A stretch of DNA of 40,156 nucleotides from Treponema sp. (lineage in GTDB: Bacteria > Spirochaetota > Spirochaetia > Treponematales > Breznakiellaceae). Every line of letters begins with the position of its first letter. Position 1 is the stretch's first letter. Below are positions 8,251 through 15,972 of the stretch, piece by piece. The stretch covers positions 1 to 40,156 of the forward strand of contig JAISBR010000079.1 in NCBI GenBank assembly GCA_031266095.1, written 5' to 3'. The notes under the pieces are model-generated. The model saw only the letters and a program-made list of their open reading frames with translations. It had not been told where the DNA came from and searched no databases. A program made the translations under genes and the position numbers.

Positions 8251-8580
8251 TTAGGACAAGTTTTTATAATAATCCCGTAATTCCCGCAGGTACTTGTCCA
8301 GCATCTCAAGCGCATCACCAGCAAATTGGCCTAAAAGCATCGAAACATTTACCGGTATTGATTGTTCACCCTTAAAAAGCTGCCATGCTTCCACCCCAAG
8401 AGACTCAGTTAGTTTTGCCATGGTGGTTGGGGACACCCATTTTTTTCCATTTTCGATGTCGCTTAAGAAATTTGGGGCTATATCAAGAATTTCCGCCAGT
8501 TTTTCCTGGGAAAATTTCTTTACCTTACGATATTTCTTTACATTTTGCCCCAAAATACCGCGAATTTCTAGTTCCGTCAT
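8251..8580 (-). CDS. XRE-family helix-turn-helix transcriptional regulator
   Basis: Small DNA-binding protein of 109 residues. The XRE/Cro-CI helix-turn-helix occupies about residues 10-70, with FSQEKLAEILDIAPNFLSDI as the two recognition helices and DIENGKK after them. A short helical C-terminal tail (about 75-109) may dimerise. A perfect palindrome begins eight bases before its start codon and overlaps its ribosome-binding region, which suggests autorepression. It is divergent from the O-acetylation genes and could control those as well. It may equally be a housekeeping or phage-like regulator; the target is inferred from position only. Confidence 0.85.
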   Translation of the reverse strand: MTELEIRGILGQNVKKYRKVKKFSQEKLAEILDIAPNFLSDIENGKKWVSPTTMAKLTESLGVEAWQLFKGEQSIPVNVSMLLGQFAGDALEMLDKYLRELRDYYKNLS

Positions 8581-8587
8581 CTTCTAC

Positions 8588-8612
8588 CTTTAGCATGATA
8601 ATCATGCTAAAG
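8588..8612. promoter_or_regulatory. Perfect 12+12 bp palindromic operator
   Basis: CTTTAGCATGAT (8588-8599) and ATCATGCTAAAG (8601-8612) are perfect inverted arms around a single A at 8600. The site lies between the divergent XRE regulator and the MBOAT gene, next to a TTGACA hexamer (8615-8620). A dimeric XRE protein bound here would block both the regulator's leader and the divergent promoter region. Confidence 0.75.
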
Positions 8613-8709
8613 GCTTGACATAATTTTAATAAACCAATAGCGTTGATTTTATACCATTGGCATATATTTTAAAATGGTGGCTTCTGTAAAACCACAAGAG
8701 AGGAATGAC

Positions 8710-10131
8710 ATGTTGTTCTCGAGTAATATTTTTCTTTTTTTGTTTCTTCCCCTTGTATTGATCCTCTATTATGCCCTCTATAAGAGGGGACCGCGAAATC
8801 TGTTATTGTTCCTCGCGAGTCTCTTTTTTTACGCCTGGGGAGAACCCAAATTTGTGATATGCATGGCCGCCGTCATCATCTTGAATTATCGGATGGCTTT
8901 GGTTATTGATAAAAATCGGGGAACAAAACAGTTGTGTCGTCTATTTCTTGGCCTAACTATTTTTATAAATCTTTTTATCCTGTTCTATTACAAATATGCT
9001 AACTTTTTTATCGTTACCGTAAATAGATTCGGCTTTTCGTTGCCTCTCAAAAACATCGTACTTCCGATAGGAATATCCTTTTTTATTTTCCAGGCCATTT
9101 CTTACGTGATTGATGTTTACAGAAATACAGTACCCGTACAGATACATTTTGTCCATGTGGGACTTTATATTTCATTTTTCCCTCAGCTTATCGCTGGCCC
9201 CATCATCCGCTACAGTACCATTGGCGAACACATGGAAGACCGGAAAGAAAATATTGCCGATTTTTCCGAAGGAGTCCGCCGTTTTATCATCGGTTTTGGC
9301 AAAAAAATGCTCCTTGCAAATAACATGGCTCTTATAGCGGATAAGGCATTCGGGATCCCAGATTCGGAACGTTCCGTGGCCTTCGCTTGGCTTGGCGTGA
9401 TAGCGTATTCATTTCAAATACTGTTTGATTTCTCAGGTTATTCGGATATGGCTATCGGCCTTGGCTGTATGTTTGGATTTAAGTTCCCTGAAAACTTTAA
9501 TTATCCCTATATCGCAAAGTCTATTTCTGAATTTTGGCGTCGTTGGCATATTTCTCTGGGATCATGGTTCAGGGATTATGTTTACTTTCCTTTGGGCGGT
9601 TCGCGTGTTACTACCGGCCGACTTGTTTTTAATCTTTTTATCGTATGGGCCTTAACCGGCTTTTGGCATGGGGCAAGCTGGAATTTTATCTTTTGGGGTT
9701 TGTTTTATTTTGTGATAATCAGTTTTGAAAAACTTACCGGAATACCGGAAAAATTTTCAAGTCCTCTGGCAAAATTGCTGTACCGAGTGTTTACGATATT
9801 TGCGGTATGCGGCGGCTGGGTTTTGTTCCGTGCGCTGGGCTTTAAGGCAGCCGTAAAATACGGCTTAACTATGTTTGGCTTAAGAGGTAATCCGTTTTTT
9901 TGCCAAAATACGGTTGCCGCGTTTAGAGAATATTGGGGTTTTCTGTTTTTTTCCCTGATCTGTTCGACGCCGTTCCTAAAATTTATTGGAAAGTCGGCAG
10001 TACGGAAAGGTGGAATTTTACAATTTGCCGTAAATACAGCCTCCATTGGTATTTATATTTTTATTTTTCTCTGGTCTTTTTCTTTTATAATTCTAGGCGC
10101 TCATAATCCCTTTATATATTTTAATTTTTAG
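8710..10131 (+). CDS. MBOAT-family polysaccharide O-acetyltransferase (AlgI/DltB-like)
   Basis: Multi-pass membrane acyltransferase of 473 residues, the usual AlgI length. The opening MLFSSNIFLFLFLPLVLILY is the typical AlgI start. The conserved region includes FPQLIAGPIIRY, DFSGYSDMAIGLG, FWRRWHISLGSW and the catalytic His in LTGFWHGASWNFIFWG. It should move acetyl groups across the membrane to a surface or exported glycan. The frame extends 12 codons further upstream, but the ATG at 8710 has GAGAGG seven bases before it. It is followed 24 bases later by an SGNH-like partner. Composition is more AT-rich than in flanking operons. Confidence 0.9.
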   Translation: MLFSSNIFLFLFLPLVLILYYALYKRGPRNLLLFLASLFFYAWGEPKFVICMAAVIILNYRMALVIDKNRGTKQLCRLFLGLTIFINLFILFYYKYANFFIVTVNRFGFSLPLKNIVLPIGISFFIFQAISYVIDVYRNTVPVQIHFVHVGLYISFFPQLIAGPIIRYSTIGEHMEDRKENIADFSEGVRRFIIGFGKKMLLANNMALIADKAFGIPDSERSVAFAWLGVIAYSFQILFDFSGYSDMAIGLGCMFGFKFPENFNYPYIAKSISEFWRRWHISLGSWFRDYVYFPLGGSRVTTGRLVFNLFIVWALTGFWHGASWNFIFWGLFYFVIISFEKLTGIPEKFSSPLAKLLYRVFTIFAVCGGWVLFRALGFKAAVKYGLTMFGLRGNPFFCQNTVAAFREYWGFLFFSLICSTPFLKFIGKSAVRKGGILQFAVNTASIGIYIFIFLWSFSFIILGAHNPFIYFNF

Positions 10132-10155
10132 AAAAGCCCTGCAAGGAGAAGCTGC

Positions 10156-11376
10156 GTGAAAAGACCAAGTATACCGCTAAATCAAAAAACAGCCTTAGCC
10201 ATTGTGTTCGTGTCTCTTGTTTTTGTTATCGGTTACACCTCCCTGCCTATCGTACTTCAGGCGATTAATGACTTTACCGCTCTTTCAGGACAAAATTTGA
10301 ATATCCGGTTTACAAATACCAGGAACAAGATAGAATCCGCATATCAAAACATGCTGGATTTTAAGAGTCACAGACTAATAAACAGGGGATCCTATATCAA
10401 CTTAAATGGCCTTATGGCCCGGATAATGGGGCAACGAATAATGAATAGCGTGGTTAAGCTAAACAACGGATATCTGACGACACTTAACGCAAGTGCGGAT
10501 ATGTCCATGCCCGGCCTTTTGCCGGGTCTGACCAATTTAAAAGATTTTTGTGATGGCAATGGTATAAAATTGGTATATGTTCAGGCGCCGTATAAAGTAA
10601 ATAAATATGATCCGGAACTACCCCTTGGAACCACCGACTATACAAATAAACGGATAGACAATTTGTTGAGTCTTTTTAGAAGCATCGAAATAGATACTAT
10701 AGATTTACGGGAAGAAATACGACAGGATGAGATAAACTATTACGATGCTTTTTTTAAGGTAGATCTTCACTGGAAACCTGAAACCGCGTTTTGGGCCAAC
10801 AGAAAAATTTTAGAATACTTGACGGAACATAAAATAATAGGTGAGATTCCCCCAAAACATACAAATATCAAGAACTATAAAATTGAACTTTATAAAAAAT
10901 GGTGGTTAGGATCAGAAGGTAAAAGAGTCGGTTCTTATTATGCCGGTGTTGACGATATCAGCGTTATTTACCCGGATTTTGATACAAATATAAGAATGGA
11001 GGTTCCTGAACGGAATTATGACAAGACCGGGCCGTATTACGATGTTATTATACAATATGTCCCAAGGGGCTATTATACCCAGCATCCCTATGATGGGTTT
11101 TATAATTGGAATAATATTTTGACCAAATTCAGCAATGAAGAAGCACCGGTAAAGAAGAAATTATTAATCGTTAGCGATTCATTCAATATTCCTATGAGGG
11201 GATTCACCGCTTTAAATTTCGAAACTCTTTATGCATTCAATATCGCTGGTTATTCTAATGCTTATAAAGAGTATTTCAAAGATCCAGTCACTGAGTATCA
11301 TCCAGATATAGTGGTCATTATGCTTTCCGAGCTAAATTTCGGTTTTCTCTATTCTCTCGCCGCTGCCTTTGAATAG
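10156..11376 (+). CDS. AlgJ/DltD-like SGNH-fold protein, MBOAT partner
   Basis: Single-pass membrane protein of 406 residues starting at GTG, with AAGGAG eight bases upstream. One membrane anchor lies at about 12-32, and the rest should be extracytoplasmic. The AlgJ/AlgX-type D-x-H-W motif appears as KVDLHWKPETAFW, and the nucleophile motif as LLIVSDSFNIPM. In this family Asp, His and Ser act in acetyl transfer or esterase chemistry on polysaccharide. It should receive acetyl groups from the MBOAT protein encoded upstream. Sequence conservation outside the motifs is weak, so the exact acceptor is unknown. Confidence 0.8.
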   Translation: MKRPSIPLNQKTALAIVFVSLVFVIGYTSLPIVLQAINDFTALSGQNLNIRFTNTRNKIESAYQNMLDFKSHRLINRGSYINLNGLMARIMGQRIMNSVVKLNNGYLTTLNASADMSMPGLLPGLTNLKDFCDGNGIKLVYVQAPYKVNKYDPELPLGTTDYTNKRIDNLLSLFRSIEIDTIDLREEIRQDEINYYDAFFKVDLHWKPETAFWANRKILEYLTEHKIIGEIPPKHTNIKNYKIELYKKWWLGSEGKRVGSYYAGVDDISVIYPDFDTNIRMEVPERNYDKTGPYYDVIIQYVPRGYYTQHPYDGFYNWNNILTKFSNEEAPVKKKLLIVSDSFNIPMRGFTALNFETLYAFNIAGYSNAYKEYFKDPVTEYHPDIVVIMLSELNFGFLYSLAAAFE

Positions 11377-11383
11377 ATTGGAT

Positions 11384-11412
11384 ATCCTCCGGTAGACCGG
11401 GGAGGATTTTTC
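11384..11412 (+). terminator. Rho-independent terminator of the O-acetylation pair
   Basis: ATCCTCC (11384-11390) pairs with GGAGGAT (11401-11407), with an inner CGG/CCG step, and is followed by a T run. It lies seven bases after the SGNH-protein stop. Confidence 0.75.
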
Positions 11413-11793
11413 CCTCCAAAAACTGAACCCAGAAAATGGAGATACTCAGGAGCAAATTTCAGGGTATCTTCACGACACGCTCGGTAGGGAGAACAGCTCG
11501 ACCGTTCAACCCCATCACAATCTTGATAGAAGGAAACGGTGAAGTCCAAATTCTGCTCCAAAACCAAGAATAAGGGTATCTATCATTAAGATAGAATCTG
11601 CCGGAAAGAAAAGCCCCCCATGATTTCGCGGTATCTCCCTTATGCGGGAATCCCCGGAGACCAAGTGTGGCAATGAAAACGCCTGGAAAAGCCGCCTGCG
11701 TACCGTCGCGAACCTCCTATCCAAGTAATAGCAGCCTCTTACCCGATTCGAGGATGCTCCTATACCCATTGTATCTTCAATTCATACTTGTTC
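11413..11793. other. Intergenic region without a recognised gene
   Basis: About 380 bases with no supported gene. Two overlapping minus-strand open frames (within 11349-11769) have no recognisable domain and no good ribosome binding site. They could be remnants of a decayed gene, but no family could be named. Confidence 0.4.
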
Positions 11794-11807
11794 TGTAAGC
11801 GCTTGCA
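11794..11807. promoter_or_regulatory. cre/LacI-family operator
   Basis: TGTAAGCGCTTGCA matches every defined position of the catabolite-responsive element consensus TGWAARCGYTWNCA and is nearly palindromic. It overlaps the likely -35 hexamer of the FIST-aldehyde dehydrogenase operon, the classic repressor position. The LacI/GalR-type protein that would bind it is not in this window. Confidence 0.65.
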
Positions 11808-11830
11808 TGGTAATATCATTGTTATTATAA
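11803..11830 (+). promoter_or_regulatory. Predicted sigma-70-type promoter of the FIST-aldehyde dehydrogenase operon
   Basis: A -35-like TTGCAT (11803-11808) is followed by a 16-base spacer and a -10-like TTATAA (11825-11830). Transcription would begin near 11838 and give a leader of about 90 bases. The operator at 11794-11807 overlaps the -35. Confidence 0.5.
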
Positions 11831-11881
11831 AACAAAAAAGTGCGTGGTTTACAGATAGACCGGGTGGTGTTACTATTATGT

Positions 11882-11911
11882 GAATATTCGGTGAATATTC
11901 TACAAATATTC
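11882..11911 (+). repeat. Three AT-rich palindromes at exact 11-bp spacing before the ribosome binding site
   Basis: GAATATTC occurs at 11882-11889 and 11893-11900, and AAATATTC at 11904-11911. The starts are 11 bp apart, one helical turn, so all copies face the same side of the DNA. The array ends just before AAGGAGG (11914-11920), so in RNA it would lie next to the start of the FIST gene. Confidence 0.6.
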
Positions 11912-11927
11912 TTAAGGAGGTATTATT

Positions 11928-13091
11928 ATGAAGGGTAATACCGGTTCCAGCGTTGCTGCGGATCCCAGGACGGCTGGAAAAGAAGCGGCTGAAAAAGCGA
12001 AAAACGGGCTCTCGAACATTAAACTGGCTTTTGCTTATGCGAGCGTCACCTATGATTTAGAGCAAATGCTCAAGGGTATCGGAGAGGGGCTGCCGGGGGT
12101 TCCGGTTTTAGGAAATACCTCCTTTACCGGGATCATCACCCCCGAAGGGTTCATCACCGGGGAAAAGGGCTTTGTGGGTATTATGGCCCTGGGCGGAGAT
12201 GATATAACCGTGGGCGTGGCGGGCAGGGCTAAGACTGCCGACGCCAGGGCAGCCGGCAGAGAGGCCGCCAAAGAGGCCATAAAGAACGCGGGAAAGAGCG
12301 GCGCTCCGGCCTATTTCTACATGGCCGCCCCGCCGGGAGAAGAGGAATTCTACCTCAAGGGCGTAAGCGACGTAATCGGCAGGGTTCCCTGTTTCGGGGG
12401 CAGCGCCGCGGATAACGCCATAGCCGGGGAGTGGAAGCTCTTTGCCAATCAGCAGGTCTTTGCCGACGGAATCGCCCTAGCTTTCTTCTACGCGGACAAG
12501 CCGGCGACCAATCTCTTTACCGGCGCATACCGTGAAACCGGCGATGTGGGGATCATCACCAAGGTAAGGGACAAACGTACCCTGGTGGAGATCGACGGGG
12601 TTCCGGCGCTCAAAAAATACGCCGAATGGGCCAAAGTGGACCCCGATACCCTGAAAGGCGGTAACCTTTTGGTCCATACCATCACCTCGCCCCTGGGGAT
12701 AAAAGACAGGCTCGGGGATCTTACCGCTATCCGGCATCCCATGAACGGCAACGACGATTACTCCATGGCCATCGGGGCCAATCTCGCGGAAAAAACCGCG
12801 GTGATCCGCATGGCGGGCTCAGTGGACGAACTTATTTCGTCGGCGGCCAAAACCCTTGAGGATCTGAAAACCAAAATGGGCGCCGCCCCCGCCGTTTTCC
12901 ACCTTGTCCACTGCGGCGGACGCAGGGCCGGCATCGGCGAGAGGATCGGGGAAGTAGCCCAGGGCGTCAAAAAAGCCGCCGGAGGGGTTCCCTTTATCAT
13001 GGAATTCACCTTTGGTGAATACGGTTATGAGGATGACGGCAACAATACCACCGGCGGCCTCATGCTGTCTTACACGGGTTTTGCCCAATGA
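11928..13091 (+). CDS. FIST N/C domain protein
   Basis: Protein of 387 residues with a FIST N domain (about 25-215) and a FIST C domain (about 225-375). Recognisable parts are the glycine-rich GVPVLGNTSFTGII, PCFGGSAADN, IRHPM, and the end AGGVPFIMEFTFGEYGYEDD with the GGLMLSYTGF tail. FIST domains are thought to sense small ligands, perhaps amino acids, and are usually found with kinases or alone. No signal peptide or membrane segment is seen, so it should be cytoplasmic. It has a strong ribosome binding site (AAGGAGG) and is followed 48 bases later by an aldehyde dehydrogenase, an unusual pairing. Its ligand is unknown. Confidence 0.88.
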   Translation: MKGNTGSSVAADPRTAGKEAAEKAKNGLSNIKLAFAYASVTYDLEQMLKGIGEGLPGVPVLGNTSFTGIITPEGFITGEKGFVGIMALGGDDITVGVAGRAKTADARAAGREAAKEAIKNAGKSGAPAYFYMAAPPGEEEFYLKGVSDVIGRVPCFGGSAADNAIAGEWKLFANQQVFADGIALAFFYADKPATNLFTGAYRETGDVGIITKVRDKRTLVEIDGVPALKKYAEWAKVDPDTLKGGNLLVHTITSPLGIKDRLGDLTAIRHPMNGNDDYSMAIGANLAEKTAVIRMAGSVDELISSAAKTLEDLKTKMGAAPAVFHLVHCGGRRAGIGERIGEVAQGVKKAAGGVPFIMEFTFGEYGYEDDGNNTTGGLMLSYTGFAQ

Positions 13092-13139
13092 ATCACCCCG
13101 CCGTGATAACGGCAAAGGGGCAAGAAAGGAAAATATAGT

Positions 13140-14573
13140 ATGAAAATGATTATTGATGGAAAAGCGGCTGGCGCCTCCGACGGCGCGGTTATTGACGTAA
13201 CTAATCCCGCAAATGGGCAGGTGATCGACACCGTCCCCGCGGCTACTGAGGCTGATGTCAAGCTGGCGGTAGAAAAAGCGAAACAGGGGCAGAAAATCTG
13301 GGCGAAGGTTCCGCTACACGAAAAGGGCGAGATACTGCTGAAGTTTGTCGCCCTCGTGGAAGAGCACAAAGAAAAACTGGCCGGAACCCTTTCCCGTGAA
13401 ACAGGAAAACCCATCAGCGAAGCCAGGGGGGAAATCGCCAATATTCCCATCTCTTTTAAGGCCTTTGTGGAACGGGCAAAGCACCTGTACGGCGAGATCA
13501 TTCCCAACGGACAGGAGAAGAACCAGGAACGCCACGTGCTCCTGACGGTGAGGGAACCCATTGGCGTGGTGGTCTGCGTAATTCCCTTCAACTTCCCCTG
13601 CGATCTCTTTGATCAGAAGGTCGCGCCCGCACTGCTTGCGGGCAACGCCGCCATTGTGAAGCCCTCAACCGACAACCCCCTGACCCTCTGTATGCTCACC
13701 GAACTCCTGGTCAAGGCCGGGGTGACCAACGGCGCTATTGAGATTATTACCGGCCGCGGTTCTCAGGTAGGGAACTGGCTCTGTAGGAATCCCGATGTCC
13801 ACGCCATCACCCTCACCGGCTCCACCGAGGTGGGCATCGAGACCTACAAGAACGCCGCCGGTCACCTGGCCCACATCGCCCTGGAACTGGGGGGCAATGA
13901 CGCCTTCATTGTATGGAAGGACGGAGACGTCGACTTAGCGGTGGAGGAAATGATCTGGGGGCGCATGTACAATACCGGTCAGGTTTGCTGCGCTTCCAAA
14001 CGCTTCTTTGTCCACAATAGCCTGAAAGAAGCATTTGCCCAAAAAGCTGTGGAACGGATCAAGCGGATCAAACAGGGGGATCCGGCGGATGACGAGACCC
14101 AATTGGGCTGCCTTATCAGCGAAAAGGCCGCCGTTGAGGTTGAACGGCAGGTGAACCTGACCGTTTCCCAGGGGGGCCGGCTCATCCTGGGGGGCAAGCG
14201 GAACGGCGCTTTCTACGAACCTACCGTGATCGCCGATGTACCCAAGACCGCCGATGTGGCCAAGGACATGGAAATCTTCGGCCCGGTTGTGCCAATCATC
14301 GGCTTTGACACCCTGGAAGAGGCCATTGCAATCGCCAACGCCTCCAAGTTCGGCCTGTGCGGCTGTATTTTTACCGCCGACATGAAAACCGCCTGGAAGG
14401 CGGCCGGTGAGCTTGAATGCGGCGGGGTAATCATCAACGGGGCAAGTTTCTTCCGCAGTTTCGAGATGCCGTTTGGCGGCTACAAATACTCAGGTATAGG
14501 GACCGAGGGGGTCATGTCAACCTTTGACGAGGTGACCCTGACCAAGACCATAGTCCTGAAAAATATTATCTGA
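13140..14573 (+). CDS. NAD(P)-dependent aldehyde dehydrogenase
   Basis: Aldehyde dehydrogenase superfamily enzyme of 477 residues, normal length, oxidising an aldehyde to its acid with NAD or NADP. The general base is Glu249 in IALELGGND, and the catalytic thiol is Cys283 in NTGQVCCASKR. The Rossmann-region motif VIPFNFP (148-154), GSTEVG, EIFGPVVPI and the C-terminal PFGGYKYSGIG are all present. The closest subgroups are succinate-semialdehyde and lactaldehyde-type dehydrogenases, but the sequence alone does not fix the substrate. GAAAGGA precedes the ATG. It shares a transcript with the FIST gene, and the cre-like site suggests control by carbon supply (inference). Confidence 0.92.
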   Translation: MKMIIDGKAAGASDGAVIDVTNPANGQVIDTVPAATEADVKLAVEKAKQGQKIWAKVPLHEKGEILLKFVALVEEHKEKLAGTLSRETGKPISEARGEIANIPISFKAFVERAKHLYGEIIPNGQEKNQERHVLLTVREPIGVVVCVIPFNFPCDLFDQKVAPALLAGNAAIVKPSTDNPLTLCMLTELLVKAGVTNGAIEIITGRGSQVGNWLCRNPDVHAITLTGSTEVGIETYKNAAGHLAHIALELGGNDAFIVWKDGDVDLAVEEMIWGRMYNTGQVCCASKRFFVHNSLKEAFAQKAVERIKRIKQGDPADDETQLGCLISEKAAVEVERQVNLTVSQGGRLILGGKRNGAFYEPTVIADVPKTADVAKDMEIFGPVVPIIGFDTLEEAIAIANASKFGLCGCIFTADMKTAWKAAGELECGGVIINGASFFRSFEMPFGGYKYSGIGTEGVMSTFDEVTLTKTIVLKNII

Positions 14574-14587
14574 GCCTTTTCAAGCCG

Positions 14588-14607
14588 GAGGGGTTTTGAA
14601 AACCCTC
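14588..14607. terminator. Hairpin after the aldehyde dehydrogenase gene
   Basis: GAGGGGTTTT (14588-14597) pairs with AAAACCCTC (14599-14607), with one bulged base. It lies 15 bases beyond the aldehyde dehydrogenase stop. Confidence 0.45.
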
Positions 14608-14619
14608 TGTACGAATCAA

Positions 14620-14650
14620 CAGGGACCGTCCTGAATGGGGGCGGTCCCTG
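14620..14650. terminator. Strong hairpin between convergent genes
   Basis: CAGGGACCG (14620-14628) and CGGTCCCTG (14642-14650) are perfect 9-bp arms with a 13-base loop. The hairpin lies between the aldehyde dehydrogenase and the convergent Lnb-like gene. There is no clear T run on either side, so it may act as a bidirectional RNA end rather than a classic terminator. Confidence 0.5.
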
Positions 14651-14660
14651 CGGAAAAGGC

Positions 14661-15956
14661 TTAATTCCGCCGGCGGAAGAGGCTTAGTTCCGTTGACGTC
14701 AGTATTTTCCGCAGTCCTGAAGGTTCAAAGGCAAACACCAGGGCAATGGGAAGCATCAACATTTGATCGGTGAGGTTTTGCTGCCAGAACCCGGGCAGGA
14801 GCTTTATCAGCATGGAAACAAAGATACCCAGCACGGTGAGCAGCCAGAGCAGTCTAAGCAGCGCCTCAAAAGCGAAACGACCGCCGCTGTCGCGGGCCAG
14901 CGCGTAACGGATGCCCAGAGGAATAGCGGCGAGCAGCAGAGGGTTGGCAAAGAACAGATTGGCGTTGTGATAGGTGTAATCATGGTTGGTAAAGAAGGTC
15001 ATAAAAAAGAGAATCGAACCGGCAATACCGAACACCAGGCCGGCCAGGCTGTGACTGACGCCGACCAGTATCCGCCCCGCCCTGAGATTTTTTGCCTGCA
15101 GAAAAAAGAAGAAGGCAATAAGAACCGAAACCGCGAGACTGAAGACCAGTTCCCTGGGCCACTGCCTGCGGGGAAAATCCAGCACCTGTGGCCGGCCGAC
15201 GGCACGATAAACCGTCTCCACGCCGGAAACCAATTTTCGCGTAACACCTTCCGGATCAATATATGAAAAATCATCGATCCGTTTTCCAACCTCGGCGGGA
15301 AGGAACATCTCTTCCCAGACTGTAATGGGGGTATCGATGTTCTGACCCATCAAGAAATTGAGAATCCAGTCGGAAAAAGGAGAAAACCATGTATGCCGGC
15401 GCACATGCTGGCGCAGGGTAAAACGGCCCGGCGCCCTGCCGAATTGTTCTGAAAACTGGCCGTCTACCGCCAGATCAATAATGTCCCGAATCCGGGTAGA
15501 GCAGTTATCTTTAAAATGGTGATAGTAATAATTCCGGTTTTCAGGAAGTACATTGGTCTCCGCGAAATCCCGCACTTCCGCTCGTTTTTCCGGAGAAATA
15601 TCCAGGGTATAAAGCGTTACATCCCGGTTGGTATTCACATAACCCGCGATATTAATATCGGCCGGGGAGACGCCGCAGCTATAGAGGAGCCTTCCAAAGG
15701 CGAAATTGGTATAGAAATGCTCGTTCTCGAATGAAAAAAGCCCATAGTCATAAAAACGAATCTGACCGGTACGGCTATCGTCGATCAACAGGGCAATATG
15801 TCCCCACCAGTAGTAGAGTTCATCCCCAGGGCCCATGACGGCAATCTTAAGGGTAAGGTCTTCTCCACGGCCCTCTTCTTCATCGCTTTGGGCGGCAAGC
15901 GCCATCCCCAAACCCAGCAGAACAACAATAAAAACGATTTTTTTTGCTTTATTCAA
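14661..15956 (-). CDS. Lnb/DUF4105-like periplasmic-domain membrane protein
   Basis: Membrane protein of 431 residues with the start used here. A signal or anchor segment (about 5-22) leads into a DUF4105 (Lnb N-terminal periplasmic) domain of about 30-260. It has YYWWGHIALLIDD, with a conserved His, and NYYYHHFKDNCSTRIRDIID, with a conserved Cys. Four to five membrane helices fill the C-terminal half. In Lnb of Gram-positive bacteria, a Cys/His pair moves an acyl chain within the lipoprotein N-terminus to give the lyso form. The same activity here is inference. The frame could start 21 codons earlier inside argB, but TTG at 15956, with GGGAG seven bases upstream, gives a proper signal peptide and clears argB by 16 bases. 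It is the last gene of the arg operon. Confidence 0.75.
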   Translation of the reverse strand: MNKAKKIVFIVVLLGLGMALAAQSDEEEGRGEDLTLKIAVMGPGDELYYWWGHIALLIDDSRTGQIRFYDYGLFSFENEHFYTNFAFGRLLYSCGVSPADINIAGYVNTNRDVTLYTLDISPEKRAEVRDFAETNVLPENRNYYYHHFKDNCSTRIRDIIDLAVDGQFSEQFGRAPGRFTLRQHVRRHTWFSPFSDWILNFLMGQNIDTPITVWEEMFLPAEVGKRIDDFSYIDPEGVTRKLVSGVETVYRAVGRPQVLDFPRRQWPRELVFSLAVSVLIAFFFFLQAKNLRAGRILVGVSHSLAGLVFGIAGSILFFMTFFTNHDYTYHNANLFFANPLLLAAIPLGIRYALARDSGGRFAFEALLRLLWLLTVLGIFVSMLIKLLPGFWQQNLTDQMLMLPIALVFAFEPSGLRKILTSTELSLFRRRN

Positions 15957-15972
15957 AACAAGCTCCCAAGAG

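Noticed and set aside
11349..11769. Two overlapping minus-strand frames as a transposase remnant
   Set aside because: No recognisable transposase motif, no terminal repeats and no ribosome binding site.
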